NCBI GenBank assembly: GCA_017404505.1
Contig: JAFRCE010000024.1
Coordinates: forward strand, 1-64,000
DNA: 64,000 nucleotides
Direction of reading: 5' to 3'
DNA from: Solobacterium sp.
Lineage (GTDB): Bacteria > Bacillota_I > Bacilli_A > Erysipelotrichales > Erysipelotrichaceae
The translations under genes and the position numbers were made by a program. This document shows positions 45,392-54,221 of the stretch, piece by piece (position 1 is the first letter of the stretch; every line of letters begins with the position of its first letter). The notes below the pieces were generated by a model. It saw only the letters and a program-made list of their open reading frames with translations, was not told the origin of the DNA and searched no databases.

Positions 45392-46212
45392 CATTCATAA
45401 TCACCGCCTTCGACTCCGAAGTATTCCTCAAAGGAATAAAACGGATCGATATTGTAGATGGCCGTGGCATAGTCAACGCCGACATAGCGGAAATGCCAGG
45501 GTTCATATGCGTAGCCGGTAATCTCCTGTTTGCCTTTCGGGTAGCGCATGATGAAGCCGTATTCATGGGCGTGATCCTTCAGCCAGGCACCTTCCGGTGT
45601 GTTTTCCATTTCTTCCGAAAGATAGGTCGCTCCGTCATGGTCGGAAATATCCGCGGCCAGACCGGTCTGATGATCGGAATAACCGGGCCGTGAGCTGATC
45701 GTATCCGCCACTTCCCAGCCATACTGGGCAGAATAGCCGCTGTACAGCTGATCCTGGTATTCCTGTGAACGGTAGCCGGATCCCAGCAGTAACGTAATGC
45801 CGTCATTGGCTGCTGCCGCAAACATTTCTTCGATTGCGGAAGCGGCCTGTGCTCTTAACGGCGCACTGCCGAAGACCATCGGCACATTCGGTTCGACAAG
45901 ATCATACGGCGCGTAGCCGTCCGGCAGCGGGTGCTTTTTGTTGGCCAGAAGAAGCAGGCTGTCCGTGTCGTGGAAGACATCCAGATCCTCGCGGCTTTCC
46001 TCTTCCGCCGGCGGAATCATGCCCTGTTCGAGAACGGTCTTTTCTTCTTCGCTTTCCTGAATGACCTTCTGTGTCAGAGCGGCGTCTTCAATGGGTTTGC
46101 TGAGGGAGCCGGCAAGCGTGGTTACCAGCAGCGCCAGCAATGCCAGGCCGCCGAACACGAGAGTCAGAAACGCCCATGGCCGCAGTTTTCTCTTTTTCTT
46201 TTTATTCGGCAT
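45391..46212 (-). CDS. VanY-type D-Ala-D-Ala carboxypeptidase
   Basis: A 273-residue membrane-anchored peptidase. The N-terminus is basic (MPNKKKKRKLR) followed by a membrane helix (about 15-38), so the domain faces outside. The M15B/VanY domain has LGSGYRS, SRPGYSDHQTGLAADISD and WHFRYVG, which hold the zinc ligands His and Asp and the final catalytic His. It should trim the terminal D-Ala of peptidoglycan stems. Its start overlaps the end of the paralogous gene at 46202 by 11 bases. Confidence 0.9.
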   Translation of the reverse strand: MPNKKKKRKLRPWAFLTLVFGGLALLALLVTTLAGSLSKPIEDAALTQKVIQESEEEKTVLEQGMIPPAEEESREDLDVFHDTDSLLLLANKKHPLPDGYAPYDLVEPNVPMVFGSAPLRAQAASAIEEMFAAAANDGITLLLGSGYRSQEYQDQLYSGYSAQYGWEVADTISSRPGYSDHQTGLAADISDHDGATYLSEEMENTPEGAWLKDHAHEYGFIMRYPKGKQEITGYAYEPWHFRYVGVDYATAIYNIDPFYSFEEYFGVEGGDYE

Positions 46213-46945
46213 AGGTGCCGCCTTTCAGGTGATAGTGCTCTTCCATCGTGTTCCAGTCGCCGTTGTGGTAAATCGCCGCAGCTGCTTCCGGACCGATATA
46301 GCGGTAATGCCATGGTTCATAGCTGTAGCCGGTAATGGCTTCTTTTCCCTTCGGATAACGCATGATGAAGCCGTATTCATACGCATGGGCCATCAGCCAC
46401 TGTCCTTCCGGTGTTTCACCGAATTCTTCGGTCAGATAGGTCGCGGCGTCATGGTCGGATATATCCACGGCGAGACCAGTCTGATGATCCGAGTAGCCGG
46501 GCCGGGAGCTGATCGAATCAGCCACGTCCTTGCCATACTGCTCGACATATCCGTCATACAGCTGACGCTGCAGAGCTTCCGCGCGGTACGCCGAACCGAG
46601 CACCAGATGAACGCCTTCGGCATCCGCCGCCGCGAACATCTCTTCCAGGGCCGCTGCCGCCAGGCTGCGCAGATAGCAGTCATTCAGCATCTCGACACTG
46701 GGATGCACCAGATCGGACGGTTCATAGCCGGCCGGCAGGGCGTGTTTCTTGTTGGCGACAACCAGAATGCTGTCGGTATCAAAGAACTGCCGGTCATTCT
46801 CGCCGGCATACATATCAACTGTTTCTTCTTTTGTTTCTGTCATATTCTGCCCTCCCTGGGTACGATAATGGGAAACCACCATGAAGATGGTGCAAATGGC
46901 CATCAGACATACCGCTGCTATAAAAAGTTTCTTCGTCAGTTTCAT
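46202..46945 (-). CDS. VanY-type D-Ala-D-Ala carboxypeptidase
   Basis: A 247-residue paralogue of the 45391 protein. It has a short cytoplasmic start, a membrane helix at about residues 7-25 (LFIAAVCLMAICTIFMVV), and the VanY signatures LGSAYRA, SRPGYSDHQTGLAVDISD and WHYRYIG. All zinc-binding residues are kept. First gene of a two-gene unit of tandem duplicates; GGAG lies 9 bases before the ATG. No vancomycin-resistance genes accompany them, so a normal wall-maturation role is likely. Confidence 0.9.
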   Translation of the reverse strand: MKLTKKLFIAAVCLMAICTIFMVVSHYRTQGGQNMTETKEETVDMYAGENDRQFFDTDSILVVANKKHALPAGYEPSDLVHPSVEMLNDCYLRSLAAAALEEMFAAADAEGVHLVLGSAYRAEALQRQLYDGYVEQYGKDVADSISSRPGYSDHQTGLAVDISDHDAATYLTEEFGETPEGQWLMAHAYEYGFIMRYPKGKEAITGYSYEPWHYRYIGPEAAAAIYHNGDWNTMEEHYHLKGGTYAE

Positions 46946-47001
46946 AAAAGGTAACTCCGTTTACCTATGTTAACACAAAGCACACGGAAAGAGAAACACG
47001 T

Positions 47002-47038
47002 AAAAAAGAGCCTGATCCCGCATGGGAAAAGGCTCTTT
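47002..47038 (-). terminator. Terminator of the DegV gene
   Basis: AAAGAGCC/GGCTCTTT form an 8-bp stem around an 18-base loop with a T-run on the minus strand. Confidence 0.75.
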
Positions 47039-47049
47039 GCGTTTTTGCC

Positions 47050-47886
47050 TCAGTCTTTGATTTCAAAGCAGACGATCATGCCGCCGCGCTCCGCATAGTA
47101 ACTGCAGAGGCCCGTGCAGTTATCGACGACGATATCCGCACCGGGGAATTTCACAAGCAGCTCTTCTTTCATCTTATGCGCCTGATCGGGATTCAGGCAG
47201 TGTGACAGTCTCATCTTGCCGCCGTTGTAGCCCATTTTCAGGATCTCGTTATAAAGTGTGGAGAACGCCTTTTTGGCACCTCTGGCAATGGAGGCCTGCT
47301 GGATCGTTCCCTCTTCGGAAGCTTTGCCGAGGAAACGGATCCCCAGGAAGGACGCCACTTTGGCTACCGCCGGATTGACCCGGCCGTTCTTGGACAGATT
47401 GCCGAGGGATTCCAGCAGGAAGAGGATCTTCGTGTGCCTGTAGTATTCATTGACCGCGTCGACCGTCTCTTCAAAGCCCATGCCGGCTTCCTTGCATTCC
47501 GCGATCTTTTCGATGATCAGCTGCATACTGCCGCCGGTCGCCTTGGAATCGAAGACGTGAACTTTGACTTCCGGCTTTTCCGCCTCGAACTGCTCCTTGG
47601 CCATAACGCAGGCCGCATAGCTGCCGGACAGGTTGGAACTGATCGTAACGGCATAGACCTCGTCCGCGTCGCCGAACGCTTCCATCCATTCACCGGCATT
47701 CGGACAGGACGTGCTGTCTTTCGTGCTGTGTTCAAATGCATTGACAAGAGCGCTGGTATCCAGACCTTTCTGGTCGACAAACTCAACGCCGTCAACCAGG
47801 ATTTTCAGCGGAACGGTCGTATAATGCTCATTCCCTTTGAATTCCAGAAGATTGGAAGAAGAATCCGATACAATTCGATAGCTCAT
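47050..47886 (-). CDS. DegV family fatty-acid-binding protein
   Basis: A 278-residue DegV protein. The fold signatures SDSSSNL near the N-terminus, TISSNLSGSYAA and FDSKATGGSM are present. Members bind long-chain fatty acids, and FakB-type proteins deliver them to the kinase FakA (established); fakA is not in the window. The ATG at 47886 has GAGGT 7 bases upstream; the in-frame TTG two codons earlier is unlikely. It has its own promoter (47907-47936) and terminator. Confidence 0.92.
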   Translation of the reverse strand: MSYRIVSDSSSNLLEFKGNEHYTTVPLKILVDGVEFVDQKGLDTSALVNAFEHSTKDSTSCPNAGEWMEAFGDADEVYAVTISSNLSGSYAACVMAKEQFEAEKPEVKVHVFDSKATGGSMQLIIEKIAECKEAGMGFEETVDAVNEYYRHTKILFLLESLGNLSKNGRVNPAVAKVASFLGIRFLGKASEEGTIQQASIARGAKKAFSTLYNEILKMGYNGGKMRLSHCLNPDQAHKMKEELLVKFPGADIVVDNCTGLCSYYAERGGMIVCFEIKD

Positions 47887-47906
47887 ATGCAATACCTCAC
47901 GAAAAT

Positions 47907-47936
47907 ATGATAGTCAGCAGTCAAATACCCTGTCAA
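47907..47936 (-). promoter_or_regulatory. Promoter of the DegV gene
   Basis: TTGACA (47931-47936), an 18-base spacer and TATCAT (47907-47912) on the minus strand, 20 bases before the start codon. Confidence 0.75.
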
Positions 47937-47953
47937 GCGTTTCTGAAAAACCG

Positions 47954-49915
47954 TTACTGCAGGCCGGTATGCTTCTCAAACCAGTCGGTCATTTCCTTCA
48001 GACGCCGGATCCGGTGCAACGGTTTGCCGCTGCGGCTCAGTTCATGGTTCTCACCCTTGAAGATGACCATTCTTGTTTCCACGTTCTGCACGGCCAGGGC
48101 CTGCATCATCTGCATGCCTTCCGGCAGCGGACAGCGGTAGTCTTCCTCACTGTAAATAAACAGTGTCGGTGTCGTGCAGCCTTCCACGTAGCGCAGCGGT
48201 GAATGATCCCAGAGGTGGTCGAAGCCGTCAAAGATATGCGGCGCGCCGTGCTGGTCCGCGTTGTGATAGTAGCCGATATCGGAGATCAGCGCCTTCGAGA
48301 TCCAGTTGGAAATCGAGCGCTGGGATACGGCACAGCAGAAACGATGTGTATGGCCAATGATCCAGTTGGTCATGAAGCCGCCATAGGAGCCGCCGGTCAC
48401 ACAGAGTCTTGTTTCGTCCACGGCCGGTACCTGGGCCAGAACCGCGTCGGTGAAGTCCATCAGGTTGTCATAATCGACATAGCCGTACTGATCACGGATA
48501 TCCGCGAATTCGTCACCGCGGCCGTCCGATCCCCGGATGTTGGTAAACATAACGATGAAGCCGCGGGATGCCCACAGCTGCATCTCATGGAAGAAGTTGG
48601 TTCCGTAGACGACCCGCGGGCCGCCGTGAATATCCAGGATCGCCGGATATTTCTTTTTCGCGTCGAAATCCTGCGGCAGAAGTACCCAGCCATGAAGCTG
48701 TTCTTCTTTCGAGGTATAGTCAAGCCGTTTCGGAGAAGCGATATATCTGCCTTTCAGGGCATCGTCGTTCAACGACGTCAGTTTCGTGAGTTTGCCCTTC
48801 TGCAGTTCATAGACTTCAAACAGGTGTTTCGCGTCGGAACGGATCATCGCGATCTTGTCTTTTCTGACATCGATGGCGTTGATCGCCCCCTGCTCGTCGA
48901 AGAGAACCGTGTGGTCAAAAGCCGCATTCCACTTCCAGATGGCGGTATGGTCGTCATCCGTGACGAGGGAATACAGTTCGTCTTTGAACACCACATTCTG
49001 CATGCCGCCGCCCATTGTGCAGTCGGAACCGACGGATGTATGCAGGTTCAGCACAGGGTCTTTGACAAAGGCCAGCTCGTTTTTGAGGACCTTGACGATC
49101 ATGCCGGTCTCGTTGCTGCCATAGGCTTTCTTGTCGGTTGCCTGGGCATAGAGCTGATGATCAATAAGGAACAGGTTACTGATCGCCATGTTCTTTTTGC
49201 TGATCAGTGTTCCTTTCTTTCCGTCGGAAAGGGAAACGGTATAGACACCGTCCCGCATGGACCGCTTGCCGTGCCAGGTTTCCGCTGTGTAGTACAGCGT
49301 GTCACCGTCAATGACATATTCGTTCACCGCGGTATCCTTGCCGGTCAGCCGTTTCAGACTGCCATTTTCCAGCAGGAAAAGGGCATTGCGGCGGCCGTTG
49401 ATAAAACCGACGTTGTTCAGCCAGTAAGGAATCTCGTCGACGACATGATAGTCCGCGTCTTCCTTTTTCTTGGCCTGCTTCTCTTTCCGCACTTCGGCGG
49501 AATCCTTATAGGCATCCGGATCGTCCCGTTCAATGGCGGCACTCAGCACAAAGCGGTTTTTCCCGGCCGGCTCCAGCGAGGAGACAGTCAGCGGCAGCTG
49601 CAGATACGGCAGTGCTTCGCCGCCGTTGACATTGATGCGGAAGATTTCCGTCGTTCCTTCTTCGTGACTGTCGCTGATGCGGCGGATCAGCAGATGTTCG
49701 TTGTCTTCAAAAGCGAGAATATTGGCATTCAAAGAGGCAGTCAGCTGTCTGGCCTTGCCGTCTTTGACCATCCAGACATCCCGGCCGTAGCCGCTTTTGT
49801 CCGCTTTGGTATAAGCCACTTCGAAAACAAGAACCTTCCCATCCGGGCTGTAGCGCAGTCCGGACGGGAATTTATACGTCAGAATATCTTCAATTTGAAT
49901 CGGTTCTTTTTTCAT
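47954..49915 (-). CDS. S9 family prolyl-oligopeptidase-like peptidase
   Basis: A 653-residue serine peptidase of the acylaminoacyl-peptidase/dipeptidyl-peptidase type. The N-terminal ~370 residues are the propeller that gates the active site. The C-terminal alpha/beta hydrolase has Ser510 in GGSYGGFM, Asp592 in EEDYRCP and His624 in GENHELS, a complete triad. No signal peptide, so it degrades peptides in the cytoplasm. It starts 2 bases after its paralogue and is the last of a Nudix-S9-S9 unit. Confidence 0.92.
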   Translation of the reverse strand: MKKEPIQIEDILTYKFPSGLRYSPDGKVLVFEVAYTKADKSGYGRDVWMVKDGKARQLTASLNANILAFEDNEHLLIRRISDSHEEGTTEIFRINVNGGEALPYLQLPLTVSSLEPAGKNRFVLSAAIERDDPDAYKDSAEVRKEKQAKKKEDADYHVVDEIPYWLNNVGFINGRRNALFLLENGSLKRLTGKDTAVNEYVIDGDTLYYTAETWHGKRSMRDGVYTVSLSDGKKGTLISKKNMAISNLFLIDHQLYAQATDKKAYGSNETGMIVKVLKNELAFVKDPVLNLHTSVGSDCTMGGGMQNVVFKDELYSLVTDDDHTAIWKWNAAFDHTVLFDEQGAINAIDVRKDKIAMIRSDAKHLFEVYELQKGKLTKLTSLNDDALKGRYIASPKRLDYTSKEEQLHGWVLLPQDFDAKKKYPAILDIHGGPRVVYGTNFFHEMQLWASRGFIVMFTNIRGSDGRGDEFADIRDQYGYVDYDNLMDFTDAVLAQVPAVDETRLCVTGGSYGGFMTNWIIGHTHRFCCAVSQRSISNWISKALISDIGYYHNADQHGAPHIFDGFDHLWDHSPLRYVEGCTTPTLFIYSEEDYRCPLPEGMQMMQALAVQNVETRMVIFKGENHELSRSGKPLHRIRRLKEMTDWFEKHTGLQ

Positions 49916-49917
49916 AG

Positions 49918-51894
49918 TTATTTCGTATGCTTGTCAAACCAGCCGGTGATTTCATCCAGACGTCTGATTCTGTGAACCGGCTTGCCGCCGCGGCTCAGTT
50001 CATGGTTTTCACCCTTGAAGATGACCAGTCTTGTTTCAATATCGCGGACAGCCAGTGCCTGCATCATCTGCATGCCTTCCGGCAGCGGGCAGCGGAAGTC
50101 TTCGTCACTGTGGATGAACAGTGTCGGAGTCTTGACGTTTTCCGCATACTTCAGCGGTGAATGATTCCACAGGAATTCTGTGTTGGCATCCCCGAAGAGA
50201 CCCTTCGCACCGCACTGATCCGGTCCGAAATACAGACCGATGTCACTGATAAACGTGAAGGATACCCAGTTGGCGATCGAACGCTGGGAAGCGGCGCAGC
50301 AGAATCTGTCGGTGTGGCCGATGATCCAGTTGGTCATGAAGCCGCCATAGGAACCGCCGGTCTCACACATCTTCGTCGTGTCGATATTCGGATAGGCAGC
50401 CAGAACAGCGTCCGTGAAATCCATCAGGTTGTCGAAATCGACCGAACCGTATTTGTCACGGATGTCAGCGAATTCATCGCCGCGTCCGTCGGAACCGCGG
50501 ATGTTCGTGAAGAAGACGACATAACCCTTGGAAGCCCATACCTGCATTTCATGGAAGAAGGCGTTGGTGTAGACAGCGCGCGGTCCGCCATGGACATCCA
50601 GGACAGCCGGATATTTCTTTTTCTTGTCAAAGCCTTCCGGCAGGAGCACCCAGCCGTGCAGCTCATCGCCGTGGGAGGTATAGTCAACCCGGTGCGGCTT
50701 GGCGACGTACTTGTCCTTCAGCGCGGCATCGTTCAGGCTTGTCAGACGGACGACGTTCTTGCCGTCCAGATCCATTTCATAGACTTCCATCAGACTGCTT
50801 TCGGTCGCTCTTGCGAAAGCGATCTTCTTGTTGGCAGCGTCCATGAAGAAGACGACACCCTGCTCGTCGAACAGTACCGTCTTGCGCATCGCGCTGTCGA
50901 ACTTCCAGATCTCAACATGATCTTCGTTGGTTGCCAGGGTATAGTACGCATTGCCGCATACCTTGCTCTGGCTGCCGCCGCCGAGGCAGATATCAACCGC
51001 GCCGGCATCATGCAGCTGACGTTCCGGATCCTTTACGGCGACGATTTTCTTGTCGACAAGGTGAGAGATCTTGCCGGTTTCGTTGATGCCGTAGGTCTTC
51101 ATGTCACTTGCCTGGAAATACAGTTCGCCCTTGAGGACAAAGAGTCCGCCGATGCTGTGGTCGTTGCGGCCATAGAGCGTTTCGCTCTTGCCGGTTTCCG
51201 TGTTCAGGGCATAGAGCTTGTCGAACATCGAGCGCTTGTTATCGCGCACATTGCCGTTATAGTAAACGGTCTTGCCGTCCACGACCATTTCACCCAGGTC
51301 AAACTTCGGGGCTGTGACGCGTTTGACTTCCAGTTCTTTGCCGGTTCTGACAAGGAACAGAGCGGTTCTCAGCTTGTTGATATAGCCGGCGCCGTTGAAC
51401 CAGTACGGAACTTCGTCGACGACATGGTAGTCTTCTTCGGCTTTCTTCGCTTCGAGCTTCTGCTTTCTTGTTTCTTCATTATCTTTATATGCGTCCGGAT
51501 CGTTGGCGTCGATCATACCGGCAACCGCATATACTCCGTTTGCGACTTTTTTGACACTCTTGAGCGGGAACGGCAGGGTGATCCACTTCTGGGCTTCGCC
51601 GCCGGTCACGTCCAGTTTATAAAGATTTGTCACACCAGGCACATCTTCCGGGGTGCTTCTGGTAACGATGAGGGTTGTGTCATCGTCCCAGCAGACGATG
51701 GATGTGTTCAGGGTCGCTGTCAGCTGCTGCGGCTTGCCGTCTCTGACGAGCCAGACATCACGGTCGTAACTGTTTTTCTTTTCGTTTGCCTTGGCAACCT
51801 GAAAAGCCAGATAGGTGCCTTTCGTGCTGTACTGCAGGTTCTCCGGAAATCTGAAATTCAGTAAATCTCTGATTTCTACTGGTGCTTTAGTCAT
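49918..51894 (-). CDS. S9 family prolyl-oligopeptidase-like peptidase
   Basis: A 658-residue paralogue of the 47954 protein with the same two-domain layout. The triad is Ser515 (GGSYGGFM), Asp599 (DEDFRCP) and His631 (GENHELS). It overlaps the Nudix gene by 8 bases and lies 2 bases before its twin, so all three are co-translated. The two paralogues are similar throughout but clearly diverged, which suggests an old duplication with different peptide preference. Confidence 0.92.
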   Translation of the reverse strand: MTKAPVEIRDLLNFRFPENLQYSTKGTYLAFQVAKANEKKNSYDRDVWLVRDGKPQQLTATLNTSIVCWDDDTTLIVTRSTPEDVPGVTNLYKLDVTGGEAQKWITLPFPLKSVKKVANGVYAVAGMIDANDPDAYKDNEETRKQKLEAKKAEEDYHVVDEVPYWFNGAGYINKLRTALFLVRTGKELEVKRVTAPKFDLGEMVVDGKTVYYNGNVRDNKRSMFDKLYALNTETGKSETLYGRNDHSIGGLFVLKGELYFQASDMKTYGINETGKISHLVDKKIVAVKDPERQLHDAGAVDICLGGGSQSKVCGNAYYTLATNEDHVEIWKFDSAMRKTVLFDEQGVVFFMDAANKKIAFARATESSLMEVYEMDLDGKNVVRLTSLNDAALKDKYVAKPHRVDYTSHGDELHGWVLLPEGFDKKKKYPAVLDVHGGPRAVYTNAFFHEMQVWASKGYVVFFTNIRGSDGRGDEFADIRDKYGSVDFDNLMDFTDAVLAAYPNIDTTKMCETGGSYGGFMTNWIIGHTDRFCCAASQRSIANWVSFTFISDIGLYFGPDQCGAKGLFGDANTEFLWNHSPLKYAENVKTPTLFIHSDEDFRCPLPEGMQMMQALAVRDIETRLVIFKGENHELSRGGKPVHRIRRLDEITGWFDKHTK

Positions 51895-52432
51895 ATTTTC
51901 CCTCCTTATATGCTTTGACTAAGAATGTCATACCCATTGTTTTCGCATCGGTAATTTCACCACTTACAATTTTGGCAGTGATTTCATCCAATGTCATCTT
52001 TGATACATTCAGATCTTCATCCGCATCCAGATGCTGGCCTTTGAATTCACCCTGCCGGGCATAATACAGATAAATGACCTCGCTGTCGTACGCCGGTGTC
52101 GGTGCCATCTGGCCCAGGAAGAAGAAATCCTTTCCTTCATAGCCGGTTTCCTCGATGATCTCACGCTGGGCGGTAAGCAGCGGTTCCTCGCCCGGCTCCC
52201 GCTTGCCGGCCGGATATTCGGTCATTACCTTTTCCTGCGCATACCGGTACTGGGTCACCATGAAGAATTTCCCTTCGTCATCCTCCATGGCAATACCGAC
52301 GCCGCCCGGGTGTTCCACGACTTCCCGCGGCACCCGCTGGCCGTCTGCCGTCTCGGCTTCATCCTTGCGTACATTCAGGATCAGACCCCGGTAGACATAA
52401 TCTTTCTTGATTGTTTTTTCCTTCAGATCCAT
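51887..52432 (-). CDS. Nudix hydrolase, ADP-ribose pyrophosphatase type
   Basis: A 181-residue Nudix protein. The Nudix box is complete from GKREPGE to REIIEETGY (about residues 75-97), and the context VTQYRYA with EYPAGK matches the ADP-ribose/ADP-sugar pyrophosphatase (NudF) group. It should clear ADP-ribose or related sugars. The ATG at 52432 has GGGAG 8 bases upstream; the ATG at 52447 lacks a site. First in the unit with the two S9 peptidases. Confidence 0.9.
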   Translation of the reverse strand: MDLKEKTIKKDYVYRGLILNVRKDEAETADGQRVPREVVEHPGGVGIAMEDDEGKFFMVTQYRYAQEKVMTEYPAGKREPGEEPLLTAQREIIEETGYEGKDFFFLGQMAPTPAYDSEVIYLYYARQGEFKGQHLDADEDLNVSKMTLDEITAKIVSGEITDAKTMGMTFLVKAYKEGKYD

Positions 52433-52458
52433 AAACAGGTCTCCCATATATTTTCATT

Positions 52459-52468
52459 ATTATATAAT
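52459..52468. promoter_or_regulatory. Overlapping divergent -10 boxes of the Nudix and DNPH1-like genes
   Basis: The minus strand has TATAAT at 52459-52464 (towards the Nudix gene) and the plus strand has TATAAT at 52463-52468 (towards 52487). They share two bases, so the two polymerases cannot bind at once. -35 boxes are poor on both sides. Confidence 0.55.
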
Positions 52469-52486
52469 ACGTTCAGAGGTAACGTT

Positions 52487-52894
52487 ATGAAAATCTATTT
52501 TGCCGGATCGATCCGCGGCGGCCGCAGCGACGCAGCTTTATATCACGACATCATTGAACATATCAAAGAAAAGGACATTGTCCTGACCGAACAGGTCGGT
52601 GACATGTCCCACTCTGTCAAAGAAGGAAGTTTCAAAGACGACGGTCAGATCTATGCCAAAGATACCGCCTGGCTGCGGGAATGCGACATGGTCATCGCCG
52701 AATGCACGGCACCTTCCCTCGGCGTTGGCTATGAACTTGCATACGCGGAACGCCACAGCAAGCCGGTGCATATCTTCTACCGGCCGGGGGAGACTTCCCT
52801 TTCCGCCATGTTCAAGGGCAATCCCTATTTCATGATTCATCCCTATACAACTAAAGAAGAGCTTATCTCTCTCATCGATCAGATCAGAGAATAA
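52487..52894 (+). CDS. DNPH1/Rcl-like 2'-deoxynucleoside 5'-phosphate N-hydrolase
   Basis: A 135-residue enzyme of the nucleoside 2-deoxyribosyltransferase superfamily. IYFAGSIRGGR at the start, VLTEQVGD, and ECTAPSLGVGYELAYA with the catalytic Glu closely follow the vertebrate DNPH1 (Rcl) pattern. DNPH1 cuts the N-glycosidic bond of deoxynucleotide monophosphates to deoxyribose 5-phosphate and base (established for the family). I chose the ATG at 52487, since AGAGGT lies 6 bases upstream; the longer frame overlaps the Nudix gene. Divergent from the Nudix hydrolase, so both may clean the nucleotide pool. Confidence 0.88.
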   Translation: MKIYFAGSIRGGRSDAALYHDIIEHIKEKDIVLTEQVGDMSHSVKEGSFKDDGQIYAKDTAWLRECDMVIAECTAPSLGVGYELAYAERHSKPVHIFYRPGETSLSAMFKGNPYFMIHPYTTKEELISLIDQIRE

Positions 52895-52906
52895 GCTCTT
52901 TTCTTT
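52857..52906 (+). terminator. Terminator overlapping the end of the DNPH1-like gene
   Basis: AAGAGCTTAT-CTCT pairs with AGAG-AATAAGCTCTT (one bulge) and is followed by TTTTCTTT on the plus strand. Half of the stem lies within the coding sequence. Confidence 0.75.
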
Positions 52907-54221
52907 AATCTCTTAACGGTTCTTTAATAATCTGACTGTAATAGATGCGGGTCAGAACATCCGTGACAAGCAGCGGCAGAATCGCGGCTGCCGACAGCAG
53001 CAGGATCTGCGACGTGCTTGCCTGTCCGCTTCTGTACAGCGAGAAGAACGCCGTGCCGGCATAGATGACTACCAGTGCCAGGATCAGCAGATAGAACTTC
53101 GAAACTTCGCTGTGCATGATTTTATTCTTTTCCGCTTCGGACACGCCGACCTGGGAAAGAATGTGATAATCCTGCATGCGGCCGGACAGATCGGTTTCCA
53201 GACGGAACATGATCGTCAGCGACTGCAGGATCGCGATACTGATGTAGGTTACGATGACCAGCAGATATTCCAGCGTGGAATACTCGCGGGAGAACAGCAT
53301 CGTCATGACCACCAGCAGATCACAGATCAGCAGAAACACAGTGACTTTGCAGAACTGCATGTCACGGCGCAGGAAACCGTTGGAAATCAGTCCGACGGTT
53401 TTCTTTGTACCGCTCTTGTGGTTCTGTCTGGTCAGCAGCGGCAGAAACAGCGAACCCATGACCCGGTTCAGACCGACACTGCCGATCACCATACTGATCG
53501 CCAGGGCACCCGAACCGTTGAAGAAGTTATACAGCGGCAGGATCGCCGCAACAACCGCGGCAACATTCAGCAAAATTTGCACCGCCGGTTTGGATCCCAT
53601 ACCATAGGCACCCCGGTTGTCCTTCATGGCTCCCATATTGCCGCCAGCCAGAAGCACGGCACCGCTTTTGTAGGCAAAGCTGCAGTTCAGCAGGATCGTC
53701 CAGAATACGACAAATACAAGCACGGCGATGAATTCCACCATGGCATAGGTCGAAATCGTAATGACAAACGTTTCCCCCTGCATTGCCAGCAGATGATTCA
53801 TCAGTCCGATCAGACCATATCCGGTAAGGATGCCAAGCGGAATGGATATCACCAGCAGAAGCACTGTCTGAATCAGAAGATACATGGCCAGATGGATATA
53901 GGTCGCGCCGCAGATCAGCCGCACAGCCAGTTCCTTGGCCTTGTTTTTGACAAAGAAATCATTGCAGAAAAGCAGATCGATAAAACACATGATGACGACA
54001 AAGACCATCATCAGATTGCCGGCATTGCCTTTTTCGAGAAGCTGAAACAGATCTGCCTGATTGGCGGAGGTGATGTAGACTTCCGGCTGCCCGCCTGTCA
54101 GCGCAGCTGCCATATTGAAATACACAAACAGCAATGTCGTCGTGATATAGAACGTCAGGGCAAAGAAGATGGCCTTGGAACGGCTGTTGCGCAGAGAGCG
54201 CATCGCTTCTTTGAAGATCAT
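52905..54221 (-). CDS. BceB/FtsX-like ABC transporter permease
   Basis: A 438-residue membrane protein with about eight helices. The start MIFKEAMRSLRNSRSKAIFF is typical of FtsX/BceB permeases. The protein lacks the large extracellular loop of full BceB (about 650 residues), so it is a short member. It overlaps the ATPase gene by four bases. Likely role: export, or sensing and detachment of an antimicrobial peptide or cell-wall compound; substrate unknown. Confidence 0.88.
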   Translation of the reverse strand: MIFKEAMRSLRNSRSKAIFFALTFYITTTLLFVYFNMAAALTGGQPEVYITSANQADLFQLLEKGNAGNLMMVFVVIMCFIDLLFCNDFFVKNKAKELAVRLICGATYIHLAMYLLIQTVLLLVISIPLGILTGYGLIGLMNHLLAMQGETFVITISTYAMVEFIAVLVFVVFWTILLNCSFAYKSGAVLLAGGNMGAMKDNRGAYGMGSKPAVQILLNVAAVVAAILPLYNFFNGSGALAISMVIGSVGLNRVMGSLFLPLLTRQNHKSGTKKTVGLISNGFLRRDMQFCKVTVFLLICDLLVVMTMLFSREYSTLEYLLVIVTYISIAILQSLTIMFRLETDLSGRMQDYHILSQVGVSEAEKNKIMHSEVSKFYLLILALVVIYAGTAFFSLYRSGQASTSQILLLSAAAILPLLVTDVLTRIYYSQIIKEPLRD

